A program made the position numbers and the translations under genes. Below are positions 18,392 through 28,136 of a DNA stretch of 64,000 nt, one piece after another. Source of the DNA: an uncultured Pelagibacteraceae bacterium (lineage in GTDB: Bacteria > Pseudomonadota > Alphaproteobacteria > Pelagibacterales > Pelagibacteraceae); NCBI GenBank assembly GCA_902615975.1, contig CACMRC010000004.1, positions 52,908 to 116,907 on the forward strand, given 5' to 3'. Position 1 is the first letter of the stretch. Every line of letters starts with the position of its first letter. The notes beneath the pieces are model-generated. The model had not been told where the DNA came from. It saw nothing but the letters and a program-made list of their open reading frames with translations, and made no database searches.

Positions 18392-20396
18392 AATTAAAAC
18401 CATTTTAACGGGAAAATTTTTTTTTATATTTGGGCCTTTCATTCTCTTGTGGCTCTTACGTTATGTTATTCCAAATTATACTATTTCATCTAAAACACCT
18501 CATTGGGCTTACATTCCACCAAAAAGTTGCTTAGGTGGCTGTGGATCAATAGATGGTCTTATACCTTTTGTGGATTGGACAAATGCATTAATTCAATTTC
18601 TTAGAAAGTACGAAATATTCGGTTTGTTTACTTTTAGAGATTTTACAAGAGGTATTGCCAACTATGTTGATAAATTTTTAGATTTTACAGAAGCAGTTTT
18701 ACACAAAGGTTTTCCAAGTTATGATGTAGGACCTTTACCTTGGATATTTATCTTAACTCTTACAATTATATTAGGATTTTATTTAAGAGGCTGGAGATTA
18801 GCTTTATTGGGTGGAGCATGTTTTTCATATTTAATATTATTTAGCAAAAGAGGGATTTGGGAGCTATCTATGAAATCTTTGGCAGCCATCTCTGTTTCAG
18901 CACCTCTAGCAGCATTAATCGGACTGTGTTTAGGTATACTTGCGGTAAAAAGAAAAAGATTTGCAAACTTTTTATGGCCAATGCTTAACATTTTACAATC
19001 GTTACCTCATTTTTCATATTTAATATTAGTAGTTATATTTGTTGGAATAGGCACAAAAGCCGGAGTGATAGCAACTGTTATATTTGCATTTCCTCCCATG
19101 GCTAGATTAACGATATTAGGCTTACAAAATATATCTCAAGAAATAAAAGAGGCAGGTGTCATGGCTGGCTGCACAAAGTGGCAAATGTTATTTAAAGTTG
19201 AGATTCCAGCAGCTAGGTCTCCAATAATGTTAGGGATAAATCAGGTTATTATGCAATGTCTTGCTATGATTGTTATAGCAGCATTTATTGGTCAACCAGG
19301 TCTTGGTCATGATCTATTAATTAGGTTACAAGGTTTAAGATTAGGGGAAGCTTTTGAAATAGGTGTTGCGGTAGTTTTGATTGCAATTACACTTGATAGA
19401 TATAGTCAAGCTTTAGCATTAAAAGAACCAGAGAGAAGAGAGGGAAATTTTGTAAAGAGAAATCCATATTTATGCGCAACTTTTTTTGCAATTATAATTT
19501 GCTCTATCTTAGTTTTTCTTTTTCCATTTTTTAATGAATATCCAAAGGAGTTAACAGTTTCAGCATCTGTATATTTAGATAATGCCATTAAATCATTTAC
19601 AAGATCTTTGTTTGTACCGTTAGGAATATTTAGAGATTGGATGTTAATATATTTTTTGATGCCTCTTAAAGCTGTATTTCAATCTATGCCATGGACTGGA
19701 GTAATTTTATTTGTCGGAGCAATTGGATGGAAACTTGGTAAAATGAGACTAGCTTTGACAGTTATGCTGTTTGTATTTTTTATTGCTTCATCTGGCTACT
19801 GGGTGAGGGCAATGATTACGGTGTACATGGTTTTTGCTTCATTAGTTATTTGTGCTCTAATTGGAATACCATTAGGAATATGGGCATCTAAGAAAGAAAG
19901 TAGAACAAAGATTGTTTTAAATATTTGTGATATTTTTCAAACATTTCCGTCATTTATATACTTGCTTCCAGCAATAATGTTATTTCAAATTAGTGATGTT
20001 TCAGCAATATTTGCAATCGTAATATATTCTTCAATACCAATGGTCAGGTACACTGTTTTTGGTTTAAGAAATGTACCTCAGCAAATTATAGAAGCATCTA
20101 TTACTTCAGGGTGTACAGACAGACAATTATTATGGAAAGTAAAAATGCCACTAGCTTTTCCTGAAATAATACTTGGAGCTAATCAAACATTAATGTTTGC
20201 ATTATTTATGGTTATGATTGCAGGATTTATTGGAACAGTTGATTTATCTCAAGAAATATTTAGGGCTTTATCATTTAGTGACGGAGGCAAAGGTTTGATA
20301 ATTGGTTTATGCGTTGCATTTATAGGTTTAACTGCTGACAGACTTTTAGTTGAATGGTCATCACAGATGAAATCAAAATTAGGCTTTAAAGTTTAA
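18384..20396 (+). CDS. tmoV: Fused double-domain ProW/OpuAB-family permease (TmoV-like)
   Basis: Two MetI-like domains in one ORF (EAGVMAGCTKWQMLFKVEIPAA... and EASITSGCTDRQLLWKVKMPLA...). ORF track starts at TTG 18369; the ATG at 18384 overlapping tmoW is more plausible. Confidence 0.85.
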   Translation: MNKIKTILTGKFFFIFGPFILLWLLRYVIPNYTISSKTPHWAYIPPKSCLGGCGSIDGLIPFVDWTNALIQFLRKYEIFGLFTFRDFTRGIANYVDKFLDFTEAVLHKGFPSYDVGPLPWIFILTLTIILGFYLRGWRLALLGGACFSYLILFSKRGIWELSMKSLAAISVSAPLAALIGLCLGILAVKRKRFANFLWPMLNILQSLPHFSYLILVVIFVGIGTKAGVIATVIFAFPPMARLTILGLQNISQEIKEAGVMAGCTKWQMLFKVEIPAARSPIMLGINQVIMQCLAMIVIAAFIGQPGLGHDLLIRLQGLRLGEAFEIGVAVVLIAITLDRYSQALALKEPERREGNFVKRNPYLCATFFAIIICSILVFLFPFFNEYPKELTVSASVYLDNAIKSFTRSLFVPLGIFRDWMLIYFLMPLKAVFQSMPWTGVILFVGAIGWKLGKMRLALTVMLFVFFIASSGYWVRAMITVYMVFASLVICALIGIPLGIWASKKESRTKIVLNICDIFQTFPSFIYLLPAIMLFQISDVSAIFAIVIYSSIPMVRYTVFGLRNVPQQIIEASITSGCTDRQLLWKVKMPLAFPEIILGANQTLMFALFMVMIAGFIGTVDLSQEIFRALSFSDGGKGLIIGLCVAFIGLTADRLLVEWSSQMKSKLGFKV

Positions 20397-20407
20397 TTTT
20401 AATTTAT

Positions 20408-21889
20408 TTGATGAAAAAATTTATAGTATCAATTGACCAAGGAACGACATCATCTAGAGTGGTTTTGTTTGATACTAAAGGGAACATTAAATTTATTTCA
20501 CAACATGAATTTAAACAATTCTTTCCTAGAAATGGTTGGGTAGAGCATAATCCAAATGAAATTTGGTCGACAACAATTAAAGCACTAAAACAAGTAATTA
20601 AAAAAGCTAAGAGTTTAAAAGGTCATATACTTACTATCGGAATTACAAATCAAAGAGAAACTACAATTTTGTGGAATAAAAAAACTGGAAAACCTATTTA
20701 TAATGCAATCGTGTGGCAAGATAGAAGAACACAGGAATATTGTAAATCTTTAAAGAATAAAAATTATGAAAATATTTTTAGAAAAAAAACAGGATTATTT
20801 ATAGATCCTTATTTTTCTGCTACTAAAATAAAATGGATTTTAGATAATGTAAAAGTTTCAAAAAAGTTACTAAAAACTAATAATTTATTGTTTGGTACAG
20901 TAGATACATTCTTAATATGGAAATTGACTAAAGGTAAACAGCATTTAACCGAAGCCACCAACGCAAGTAGAACAATGTTGTTTAATATCAATAATAATAA
21001 ATGGGATAATGAAATTTTACAGAAATTAAAAATTCCAAGTAGCATCTTGCCAGAGGTAAAAAATTCTGCAGATAATTTTGGAAAAACAGACAAGAGAGTT
21101 ATAGGAAAAGAAATACCCATTTCAGCTGTGTTAGGAGATCAACAGTCAGCTGCCGTAGGACAAGCTTGTTTTGAAAAAGGATCTATAAAAAGTACTTATG
21201 GTACTGGTGCTTTTATAATAATGAACACTGGATCAAAAAAAATTAATTCAAAAAATAAGTTATTAACTACAATTTGCTATAGATTGAACAATAAGACCAC
21301 GTATGCTCTTGAAGGATCTATTTTCATAGCAGGAGCAGGCGTACAATGGTTAAGGGATAAAATTAAATTAATAAACAATGCTTATGAAACTGAAAAAATA
21401 GCTAAATCAACAAAAAGTAATAATGAAGTTTATGTAGTCCCAGCTTTTAGTGGAATAGGCGCACCTTATTGGAGACCTGATGCAAGAGGTTTAATAACAG
21501 GACTTACAAGAGATAGTGATTGGAAAACTTTAGTGAGAGCAACAGTCGAGTCAGTTGCTTATCAAAGTTATGATTTATTTTATTCAATGAAGAAAGATGG
21601 CTTAAAGCCTAGAATAGTTAAAATTGATGGTGGCATGGTAGCTAATAATTGGTTTTCACAATTTTTGGCAAATGTAATTAATTTAAAAGTAATTCGACCT
21701 AAAGTTTTAGAAACCACTGCTCTTGGAGCGGCTCTGTTGGCAGGTTATCAAGTAGGAGAATTCAAATCATTAAATCAGATTAAAAATACATGGAAAAAAG
21801 ATAAAGCTTTTAAGCCAAAAATTAACAAAAAACTTAGAAATCATATATTGCATGGTTGGAAGCAAGCAATTAAAAAAACCTTAGCATAA
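20408..21889 (+). CDS. glpK: Glycerol kinase
   Basis: 493 aa FGGY kinase; 'SIDQGTTSSRVVLFD', 'NQRETTILWNKKTGKPIYNAIVWQDRRT', 'GALLAGYQVGEF'. Confidence 0.9.
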   Translation: MMKKFIVSIDQGTTSSRVVLFDTKGNIKFISQHEFKQFFPRNGWVEHNPNEIWSTTIKALKQVIKKAKSLKGHILTIGITNQRETTILWNKKTGKPIYNAIVWQDRRTQEYCKSLKNKNYENIFRKKTGLFIDPYFSATKIKWILDNVKVSKKLLKTNNLLFGTVDTFLIWKLTKGKQHLTEATNASRTMLFNINNNKWDNEILQKLKIPSSILPEVKNSADNFGKTDKRVIGKEIPISAVLGDQQSAAVGQACFEKGSIKSTYGTGAFIIMNTGSKKINSKNKLLTTICYRLNNKTTYALEGSIFIAGAGVQWLRDKIKLINNAYETEKIAKSTKSNNEVYVVPAFSGIGAPYWRPDARGLITGLTRDSDWKTLVRATVESVAYQSYDLFYSMKKDGLKPRIVKIDGGMVANNWFSQFLANVINLKVIRPKVLETTALGAALLAGYQVGEFKSLNQIKNTWKKDKAFKPKINKKLRNHILHGWKQAIKKTLA

Positions 21890-21897
21890 AGATAAAA

Positions 21898-22854
21898 ATG
21901 AAAAAAATATTAATTGTTGGTGCAGGAGCTATGGGAGCTGCTTTCTCAATACCATTGTTAGATAATGGTCACTCGGTTACTTTAACAGAGCCATACAACT
22001 TAAAATTATTACAAAAATTAAACTCAAAAAAAAAAATTCACCCATCATTGAAAATAAATTTGCCAAAAAAATTAAAAATAAATAAATTTTCAAGTGACAT
22101 TTTAAATAGCAAATGGGACTTAATTGTAATTGCTGTGAGTTCGATCGGAATAGACTTGATTGGAAAAAATCTATCAAAAATTAAAAATAAATCACCTATT
22201 TTGGTATTAACAAAAGGTCTTAAATTAGATGGTAGAAATTTGATTTCAATGTCTAGCTTATTAAGAAAGTATAATAAAAATTTAAATATTTCAGTTTTGA
22301 AGGGCCCATGTTTAGCAATAGAATTAGCTAAAAAAGTTAAAAGCTTCACCGTTGTTGCAAACAAAAATATTAACATTGCAAAAAAAATTGGAAAATTAAT
22401 TTCAACAAATTATTATCAAACTGAATTTAGCAGAGATGTTGATGGAGTTGAGTTTTTATCTGCTATAAAAAATATTTATTCTATGATAATTGGAGCTGGA
22501 CAGTGGCACAATACATCATCGGCTTTATTCAGAAAATCAATTGATGAAATGAAATATCTTGCAAATTATTTTAAAGGAAAAAAAGAAACTGTCTATGGCT
22601 TGGCAGGTTTGGGAGACTTATATGTAAGTGCAATGGGAGGAAGAAATAGTAAAATGGGAGAATATCTTGGAAAAGGCTATACTTTTACCCAAGCAAAGAA
22701 AAAATTTATGAAAAATGATACAGTAGAAGGTGCTGATTTAGCAATAGAAATAGCTCCTTTTATATTTAAAAAAATTAATAAAAGAAAAATTCCATTAATG
22801 TTTTCTTTGTTGATAGCAATTGTTAAAAATAAAAAATTAAAAATAAATTATTAA
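21898..22854 (+). CDS. gpsA: NAD(P)-dependent glycerol-3-phosphate dehydrogenase-like
   Basis: 318 aa; 'ILIVGAGAMGAAFSIPLLDNGHSVTL', 'GLAGLGDLYVSAMGGRNSKMGEYLGKG'. Confidence 0.75.
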   Translation: MKKILIVGAGAMGAAFSIPLLDNGHSVTLTEPYNLKLLQKLNSKKKIHPSLKINLPKKLKINKFSSDILNSKWDLIVIAVSSIGIDLIGKNLSKIKNKSPILVLTKGLKLDGRNLISMSSLLRKYNKNLNISVLKGPCLAIELAKKVKSFTVVANKNINIAKKIGKLISTNYYQTEFSRDVDGVEFLSAIKNIYSMIIGAGQWHNTSSALFRKSIDEMKYLANYFKGKKETVYGLAGLGDLYVSAMGGRNSKMGEYLGKGYTFTQAKKKFMKNDTVEGADLAIEIAPFIFKKINKRKIPLMFSLLIAIVKNKKLKINY

Positions 22855-22862
22855 TTATTATT

Positions 22863-24017
22863 ATGGTCAATTGGAATTATCCTACCACTATGTGGATAGG
22901 AGAAAATAGAATTGAAGACTTATCCTTAGCATGTAAAGAGTTAAATATTTCAAATCCATTATTTGTAACAGACAAGGATTTAATTAACTTGGATTTAATA
23001 AAAAATATAATATTAAGATTAAAAAAAAGTTTTCAAAATTTAGTTACCTTTTCTAATTTTATGGGAAATCCGATTGGAGAAAATGTAGAAGAAGGCGTTA
23101 AAGTTTATAATGCCTCGAACTGTGATGGCGTAATAGCTTTAGGAGGTGGAAGTGGTTTAGATGTTGGAAAAGCTATAGCATTTATGTGTAATCAATCTAG
23201 ACCGTTATGGGATTTCGAAGATATTGGTGATTACTGGACAAGAGCTGATAGTTCTAAAATTTCAAAAATTATTGCAGTTCCAACCACTGCTGGAACAGGA
23301 TCCGAAACAGGTAGAGCATCTGCAATTATAAATAAAGAAACAGGTGCAAAAAAAATTATTTTTCACCCAAAAATGTTACCTTCTATTGTTATTTTAGATC
23401 CTTTAGTTACACTAGATTTATCTCCAAGATTAACAGCAGCAACTGGAATGGATGCACTAGCTCATAATTTAGAAGCGTTTTGCGCGCCAGGATATCATCC
23501 AATGGCTGATGGTATGGCAATAGAAGGAATGAAATTAATTAAAAATTCATTAATTAAAGCATTTACAAATGGAAAAGATGTTAACGCTAGAATGGATTTA
23601 CTTTCAGCTGCTTCAATGGGCTCGACTGCATTTCAGAAGGGATTGGGAGCAATTCATTCATTGAGCCACCCAGTAAACGGTAAATTTAATGTTCACCACG
23701 GCTTATCAAACGCAATATTTATGCCTTATGTTTTAACATTTAATAAAACTTCAATCGAAAATAAAATAATTTCGATTTGTGATTATCTTAATTTAAATAA
23801 AAATTTTGATAGTTTTTTAAATTGGATTTTGGAATTAAGAAAAAATTTAAATATTCCACACAAATTGTCAGAAGTGATGGATTGTAATAATATTGATTTA
23901 GATGAACTTTCTTTAATGGCATTTGAAGATCCATCTACAGGAGGAAATCCTAAGAAATTAAGTCAAAATGATTTAAAAGAGATGTATATAAAAAGCATTT
24001 CTGGAGAATTATTTTAA
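22863..24017 (+). CDS. Iron-containing alcohol dehydrogenase
   Basis: 384 aa; 'GGGSGLDVGKAIAF', 'VPTTAGTGSETGRASAI', 'GMDALAHNLEAF', 'HSLSHPVNGKFNVHHGLSNAI'. Confidence 0.9.
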   Translation: MVNWNYPTTMWIGENRIEDLSLACKELNISNPLFVTDKDLINLDLIKNIILRLKKSFQNLVTFSNFMGNPIGENVEEGVKVYNASNCDGVIALGGGSGLDVGKAIAFMCNQSRPLWDFEDIGDYWTRADSSKISKIIAVPTTAGTGSETGRASAIINKETGAKKIIFHPKMLPSIVILDPLVTLDLSPRLTAATGMDALAHNLEAFCAPGYHPMADGMAIEGMKLIKNSLIKAFTNGKDVNARMDLLSAASMGSTAFQKGLGAIHSLSHPVNGKFNVHHGLSNAIFMPYVLTFNKTSIENKIISICDYLNLNKNFDSFLNWILELRKNLNIPHKLSEVMDCNNIDLDELSLMAFEDPSTGGNPKKLSQNDLKEMYIKSISGELF

Positions 24018-24805
24018 TGAAAAAAATATTGATAGTAGAAGGAAACTTACGAGAAGAAAATCAAAGTTTTTCTGCAGCTGGTATTCAAACACATACAGAA
24101 AGCCTTAAAGATAGTTTGGTGTATTTTACAGATAAATTAGAAACCCACGTGGTTAATCCTTCCTCAGATGAAAATATTGATAAAAATATTGATGCACTTG
24201 AAAGTTACGATGGCCTTATTTGGGGCGGAAGTAGTTTAAATATTTATAACAATACCCCAGAAATAAAAAGACAAATTGAATTTATGAAGGAGTGTCAGAA
24301 AAAAATTAAAAAAATTCTAGCAATATGCTGGGGTATGCAAGTAGCTGTGACCGCAGCAGGAGGGCAGGTAAAAAAAGCGATAAAAGGTTCTCATAGAGGC
24401 ATTGCATCAAATATAGAAATTAATGAAAATGGTTTAAACCATCCACTTTATAAAAATAAAAATCAAAAATTTAATACTCCAGCATTTAATTTTGATGAGG
24501 TAGTAACAATGCCAGAAAATTCAATTTTATTAGCCTCAAACTCAATTAATAATGTTCAAGGAATAAATTTTAAAGTTGGTGACTGTAATATATGGGGACT
24601 TCAATACCATCCTGAGATTACTTATAATAAAATGATCAATTTGATTATTTTTAGAAAAAAGAGACTTTTAGAAAAAGGAGCTTTCAAAGATGAGAATGAA
24701 ATAGATAATCACATTAAACATATAGAAACTGAGAATAATAAATTAGATAAAGTTTCTAGAATGAGAGAATTAGAAAACTGGTTAGACTACTTGAATTTAG
24801 AATAA
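24017..24805 (+). CDS. Class I glutamine amidotransferase-like protein
   Basis: 262 aa; '[17 protein letters not shown]' (Cys nucleophile), '[11 protein letters not shown]'. Confidence 0.85.
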   Translation: MKKILIVEGNLREENQSFSAAGIQTHTESLKDSLVYFTDKLETHVVNPSSDENIDKNIDALESYDGLIWGGSSLNIYNNTPEIKRQIEFMKECQKKIKKILAICWGMQVAVTAAGGQVKKAIKGSHRGIASNIEINENGLNHPLYKNKNQKFNTPAFNFDEVVTMPENSILLASNSINNVQGINFKVGDCNIWGLQYHPEITYNKMINLIIFRKKRLLEKGAFKDENEIDNHIKHIETENNKLDKVSRMRELENWLDYLNLE

Positions 24806-26479
24806 ACCTTCTATTTCACCTTTGTCATTTAATTTTATTGAGTCGGCTGCAGGAACTCTTGGAAGCCCTGGCATTGTCATAATTTCTCCACACACAACAA
24901 CTATAAACTCAGCACCAGAAGAAAGTCTTACCTCTCTTACAGGTAAAACATGACCTGTGGGTGCACCTTTTAAATTTGGATCTGTTGAAAAACTATATTG
25001 AGTTTTTGCAATACAAACTGGTAACTTGCCATAACCCTTTTCTTCGAAATCTTTTAATTGCTGTCTCACTTTTGTATCTGCTACCACTTCAGAGGCGCTA
25101 TAAATTTCTTGTGCAATTTTTTCTATTTTTTTGAATAACGGAAGATCATCTTCATATAAAAATTTAAATGTATCTTTTTTATCTTCACAAATTTCTGTAA
25201 CATTTTTAGCTAGTTCAACTGTTCCTTCACTTCCATTTGACCAATGAGTACATTTAGAGGCTTTTACTCCTTGGGTTTCACAAAAATCTAACAATGTTTT
25301 CATTTCATCTTCTGTATCAGTAATAAAATGATTAACTGCAACAGTAACAGGTAATCCAAATTTTCTAATATTATTTATATGTCTACGTAAATTTACCATT
25401 CCCTCTTTAAGTGCTGATACATTTTCTTTTTTTAAATCTTCTTTAGCAACTCCTCCATGCATTTTTAGTGCTCTGATTGTTGCTACAATAACAACGCAAT
25501 CTGGTTTGAGATCAGATTTTCTACATTTAATATCAAGAAATTTTTCTGCTCCTAAATCAGCTCCGAATCCCGCCTCTGTTACAACGTAGTCAGCTAATTT
25601 AAGTCCAGCTTTAGTTGCAATAACCGAATTACATCCGTGAGCAATATTCGCAAAAGGACCACCATGAATTATTGCAGGATTGTTTTCTAGAGTTTGAGTT
25701 ACATTGGGTCTTATCGCTTCTTTTAGTAAAACAGTCATTGGACCTTGTGCATTTAAATCTTTTGCATAAATTGATTGCTTATCTCTTGTATAACCAATTG
25801 TAATATTACCAATTCTATTTTCTAAATCTTTAAGGTCTGTTGCTAAACAAAAAATAGCCATAAGCTCAGATGCAACTGTAATATCAAAACTATCTTGTCT
25901 AGGGTAACCATTAGCCACTCCTCCCAGATCAACAATGATAGATCTTAAGGATCTATCATTCATATCCATTACTCTTCTCCAAACAACTCTTCTAACATCA
26001 ATGTTAAGTTTGTTACCCCAATAAATATGATTATCAATTAATGCAGATAATAAATTATGTGCAGATGTAATAGCATGAAAGTCACCTGTAAAATGAAGAT
26101 TGATTTGTTCCATAGGTACTACTTGGGCATAACCACCGCCAGCAGCTCCACCCTTCATTCCAAATGATGGACCAAGACTTGGTTCTCTTAAACAAACAAT
26201 AGATTTTTTTCCAATTTTATTTAAACCGTCATTTAAACCAACAGAAGTTGTAGTTTTACCTTCACCAGCAGGAGTGGGAGTGATTGCTGTAACTAAAATT
26301 AATTTACCATTTTCTTTTTTAAGAGTTTTTAAATATTCCAGATTTATTTTGGCTATGTGTCTTCCCATTGGACTAAAAGCAAAATTTTCATCAGGGACAC
26401 CAACCTTAGAAAGAATATCTTTTATTGGTTGCATCTTAGCTTCTCGAGCTATTTGAATGTCAGATTTTACTTCGGCCAT
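24797..26479 (-). CDS. fhs: Formate-tetrahydrofolate ligase
   Basis: 560 aa; '[24 protein letters not shown]', '[41 protein letters not shown]'. Confidence 0.95.
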   Translation of the reverse strand: MAEVKSDIQIAREAKMQPIKDILSKVGVPDENFAFSPMGRHIAKINLEYLKTLKKENGKLILVTAITPTPAGEGKTTTSVGLNDGLNKIGKKSIVCLREPSLGPSFGMKGGAAGGGYAQVVPMEQINLHFTGDFHAITSAHNLLSALIDNHIYWGNKLNIDVRRVVWRRVMDMNDRSLRSIIVDLGGVANGYPRQDSFDITVASELMAIFCLATDLKDLENRIGNITIGYTRDKQSIYAKDLNAQGPMTVLLKEAIRPNVTQTLENNPAIIHGGPFANIAHGCNSVIATKAGLKLADYVVTEAGFGADLGAEKFLDIKCRKSDLKPDCVVIVATIRALKMHGGVAKEDLKKENVSALKEGMVNLRRHINNIRKFGLPVTVAVNHFITDTEDEMKTLLDFCETQGVKASKCTHWSNGSEGTVELAKNVTEICEDKKDTFKFLYEDDLPLFKKIEKIAQEIYSASEVVADTKVRQQLKDFEEKGYGKLPVCIAKTQYSFSTDPNLKGAPTGHVLPVREVRLSSGAEFIVVVCGEIMTMPGLPRVPAADSIKLNDKGEIEGLF

Positions 26480-26609
26480 AAATAATTCAAATAAATTAAA
26501 AGTTTTTTATCTGTGACTTCTTATCCTTTTTTGCTATTTTTGGAAACTTCTAAAAAATATATATAAAAAAAATAAGCACTATTTAAATTGATTGTTATAA
26601 AATTATTAA

Positions 26610-27866
26610 ATGCAAAAATATTCTATATTTAACCTTGTTAAAAACGCTTTTTCAAACCATGAGAATTGGGATTTAGCCTGGAAAGATCCAACACCTAAAG
26701 AGGAATATGATGTTGTAATTATAGGTGGTGGAGGCCATGGATTAGCTACAGCGTATTATCTTGCTAAAGAACATAACATTACAAAAGTTGCAATTATTGA
26801 GAAAGGATGGATTGGTGGAGGAAATGTAGGACGGAACACTACAATTATTAGATCCAATTACATGCATGACGAAAATGGTTTGTTCAGTGAGTTTGGAATG
26901 GATTTATGGAGAAAGATGAGTCAGGATCTTAACTACAATGTAATGTTTTCTCCAAGAGGAATAATTAATCTTGCGCATTCTGATGCACAAATGAATGCAT
27001 ACGCAAGAAGAGGAAATTCTATGAGATTAAATGGAATAGATGCTGTTCTTTTAAATAGAGAGCAAGTTAAAGAAATTATTCCAATGGCTGATTTTTCTGA
27101 AAACGTAAGATTTCCAATTTTTGGTGGTTTGATGCAACCAAGTGCAGGTACAGCAAGACATGATGCTGTTGCATGGGGTTATGCACGTCAGGCAGACTCC
27201 ATGGGGGTAGATATTATTCAGAATTGTGAAGTAATTGGATTTGATGTTTCAGCAGGAAAAATAAATGGCATTAGAACTTCCAGAGGAAATATTAAAGCAA
27301 AAAAAGTTGGTTTATGTGTTGCTGGTAGCACAAATATTTTAGCAGAAAAATTAAATATGACGTTACCAATTGAAACTCATTTACTTCAAGCATGTGTTTC
27401 TGAGCCAGTTAAACCAGTTTTAGATAATGTAGTTACGTTTGGTGCAGGACACTTTTATGTAAGTCAATCTGACAAAGGTGAGATGGTAATGGGCGGCGAT
27501 CTTGATGGTTATAATAGTTATGCTCAAAGAGGAAACTTACCAACATTACAACACGTTTTAACTGAAGGAATAGCGATGATGCCATTTTTAAGTAAATTAA
27601 AAATGCTTAGAACTTGGGGTGGTATTATGGATATGTCAATGGACGGTTCACCAATTATTGATAAAACTCATATTGAAGGTTTGTATTTAAATTGTGGATG
27701 GTGCTATGGAGGATTTAAAGCTACACCTGCATCGGGTTGGACATTTGCTCATACTATTGCGCAAGATAGAGTTCATGAATTAAACGCTGGTTACAGTTTA
27801 AATAGATTTAGTACTGGCCACCTTATTGATGAAAAGGGACTTGGAACAAAAACCTGGATATCATAA
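26610..27866 (+). CDS. soxB: Heterotetrameric sarcosine oxidase beta subunit / NMG dehydrogenase MgdA-like
   Basis: 418 aa; 'EYDVVIIGGGGHGLATAYYLAKEHNITKVAIIEKGWIGGGNVGRNTTIIRSNY'. Confidence 0.88.
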   Translation: MQKYSIFNLVKNAFSNHENWDLAWKDPTPKEEYDVVIIGGGGHGLATAYYLAKEHNITKVAIIEKGWIGGGNVGRNTTIIRSNYMHDENGLFSEFGMDLWRKMSQDLNYNVMFSPRGIINLAHSDAQMNAYARRGNSMRLNGIDAVLLNREQVKEIIPMADFSENVRFPIFGGLMQPSAGTARHDAVAWGYARQADSMGVDIIQNCEVIGFDVSAGKINGIRTSRGNIKAKKVGLCVAGSTNILAEKLNMTLPIETHLLQACVSEPVKPVLDNVVTFGAGHFYVSQSDKGEMVMGGDLDGYNSYAQRGNLPTLQHVLTEGIAMMPFLSKLKMLRTWGGIMDMSMDGSPIIDKTHIEGLYLNCGWCYGGFKATPASGWTFAHTIAQDRVHELNAGYSLNRFSTGHLIDEKGLGTKTWIS

Positions 27867-28136
27867 ATGCTTTACATAAATTGCCCACACTGTGGAATGA
27901 GATCTCAGAATGAATTTTCATACGGTGGTGATGCAAGCGTTAAAAGACCAGAACTTAATAAAGAAGTTTCTGATCAAGAATGGGATAATTTTGTTTACAA
28001 TAGAAAAAGTTTAAGAGGAAAGCATTTAGAGCTATGGCAACATATTTCTGGATGTAGACAATGGATAAAGGTTGAGAGAGATACTGCAACCCATGAAATT
28101 TTTAGAACTTTTAAAGCTGATGAGGAATTTGCTTAA
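27867..28136 (+). CDS. soxD: Sarcosine oxidase delta subunit / MgdB-like
   Basis: 89 aa; 'INCPHCGMRSQNEFSYGGDA', 'WQHISGCRQWIKVERDTATHEI'. Confidence 0.9.
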   Translation: MLYINCPHCGMRSQNEFSYGGDASVKRPELNKEVSDQEWDNFVYNRKSLRGKHLELWQHISGCRQWIKVERDTATHEIFRTFKADEEFA

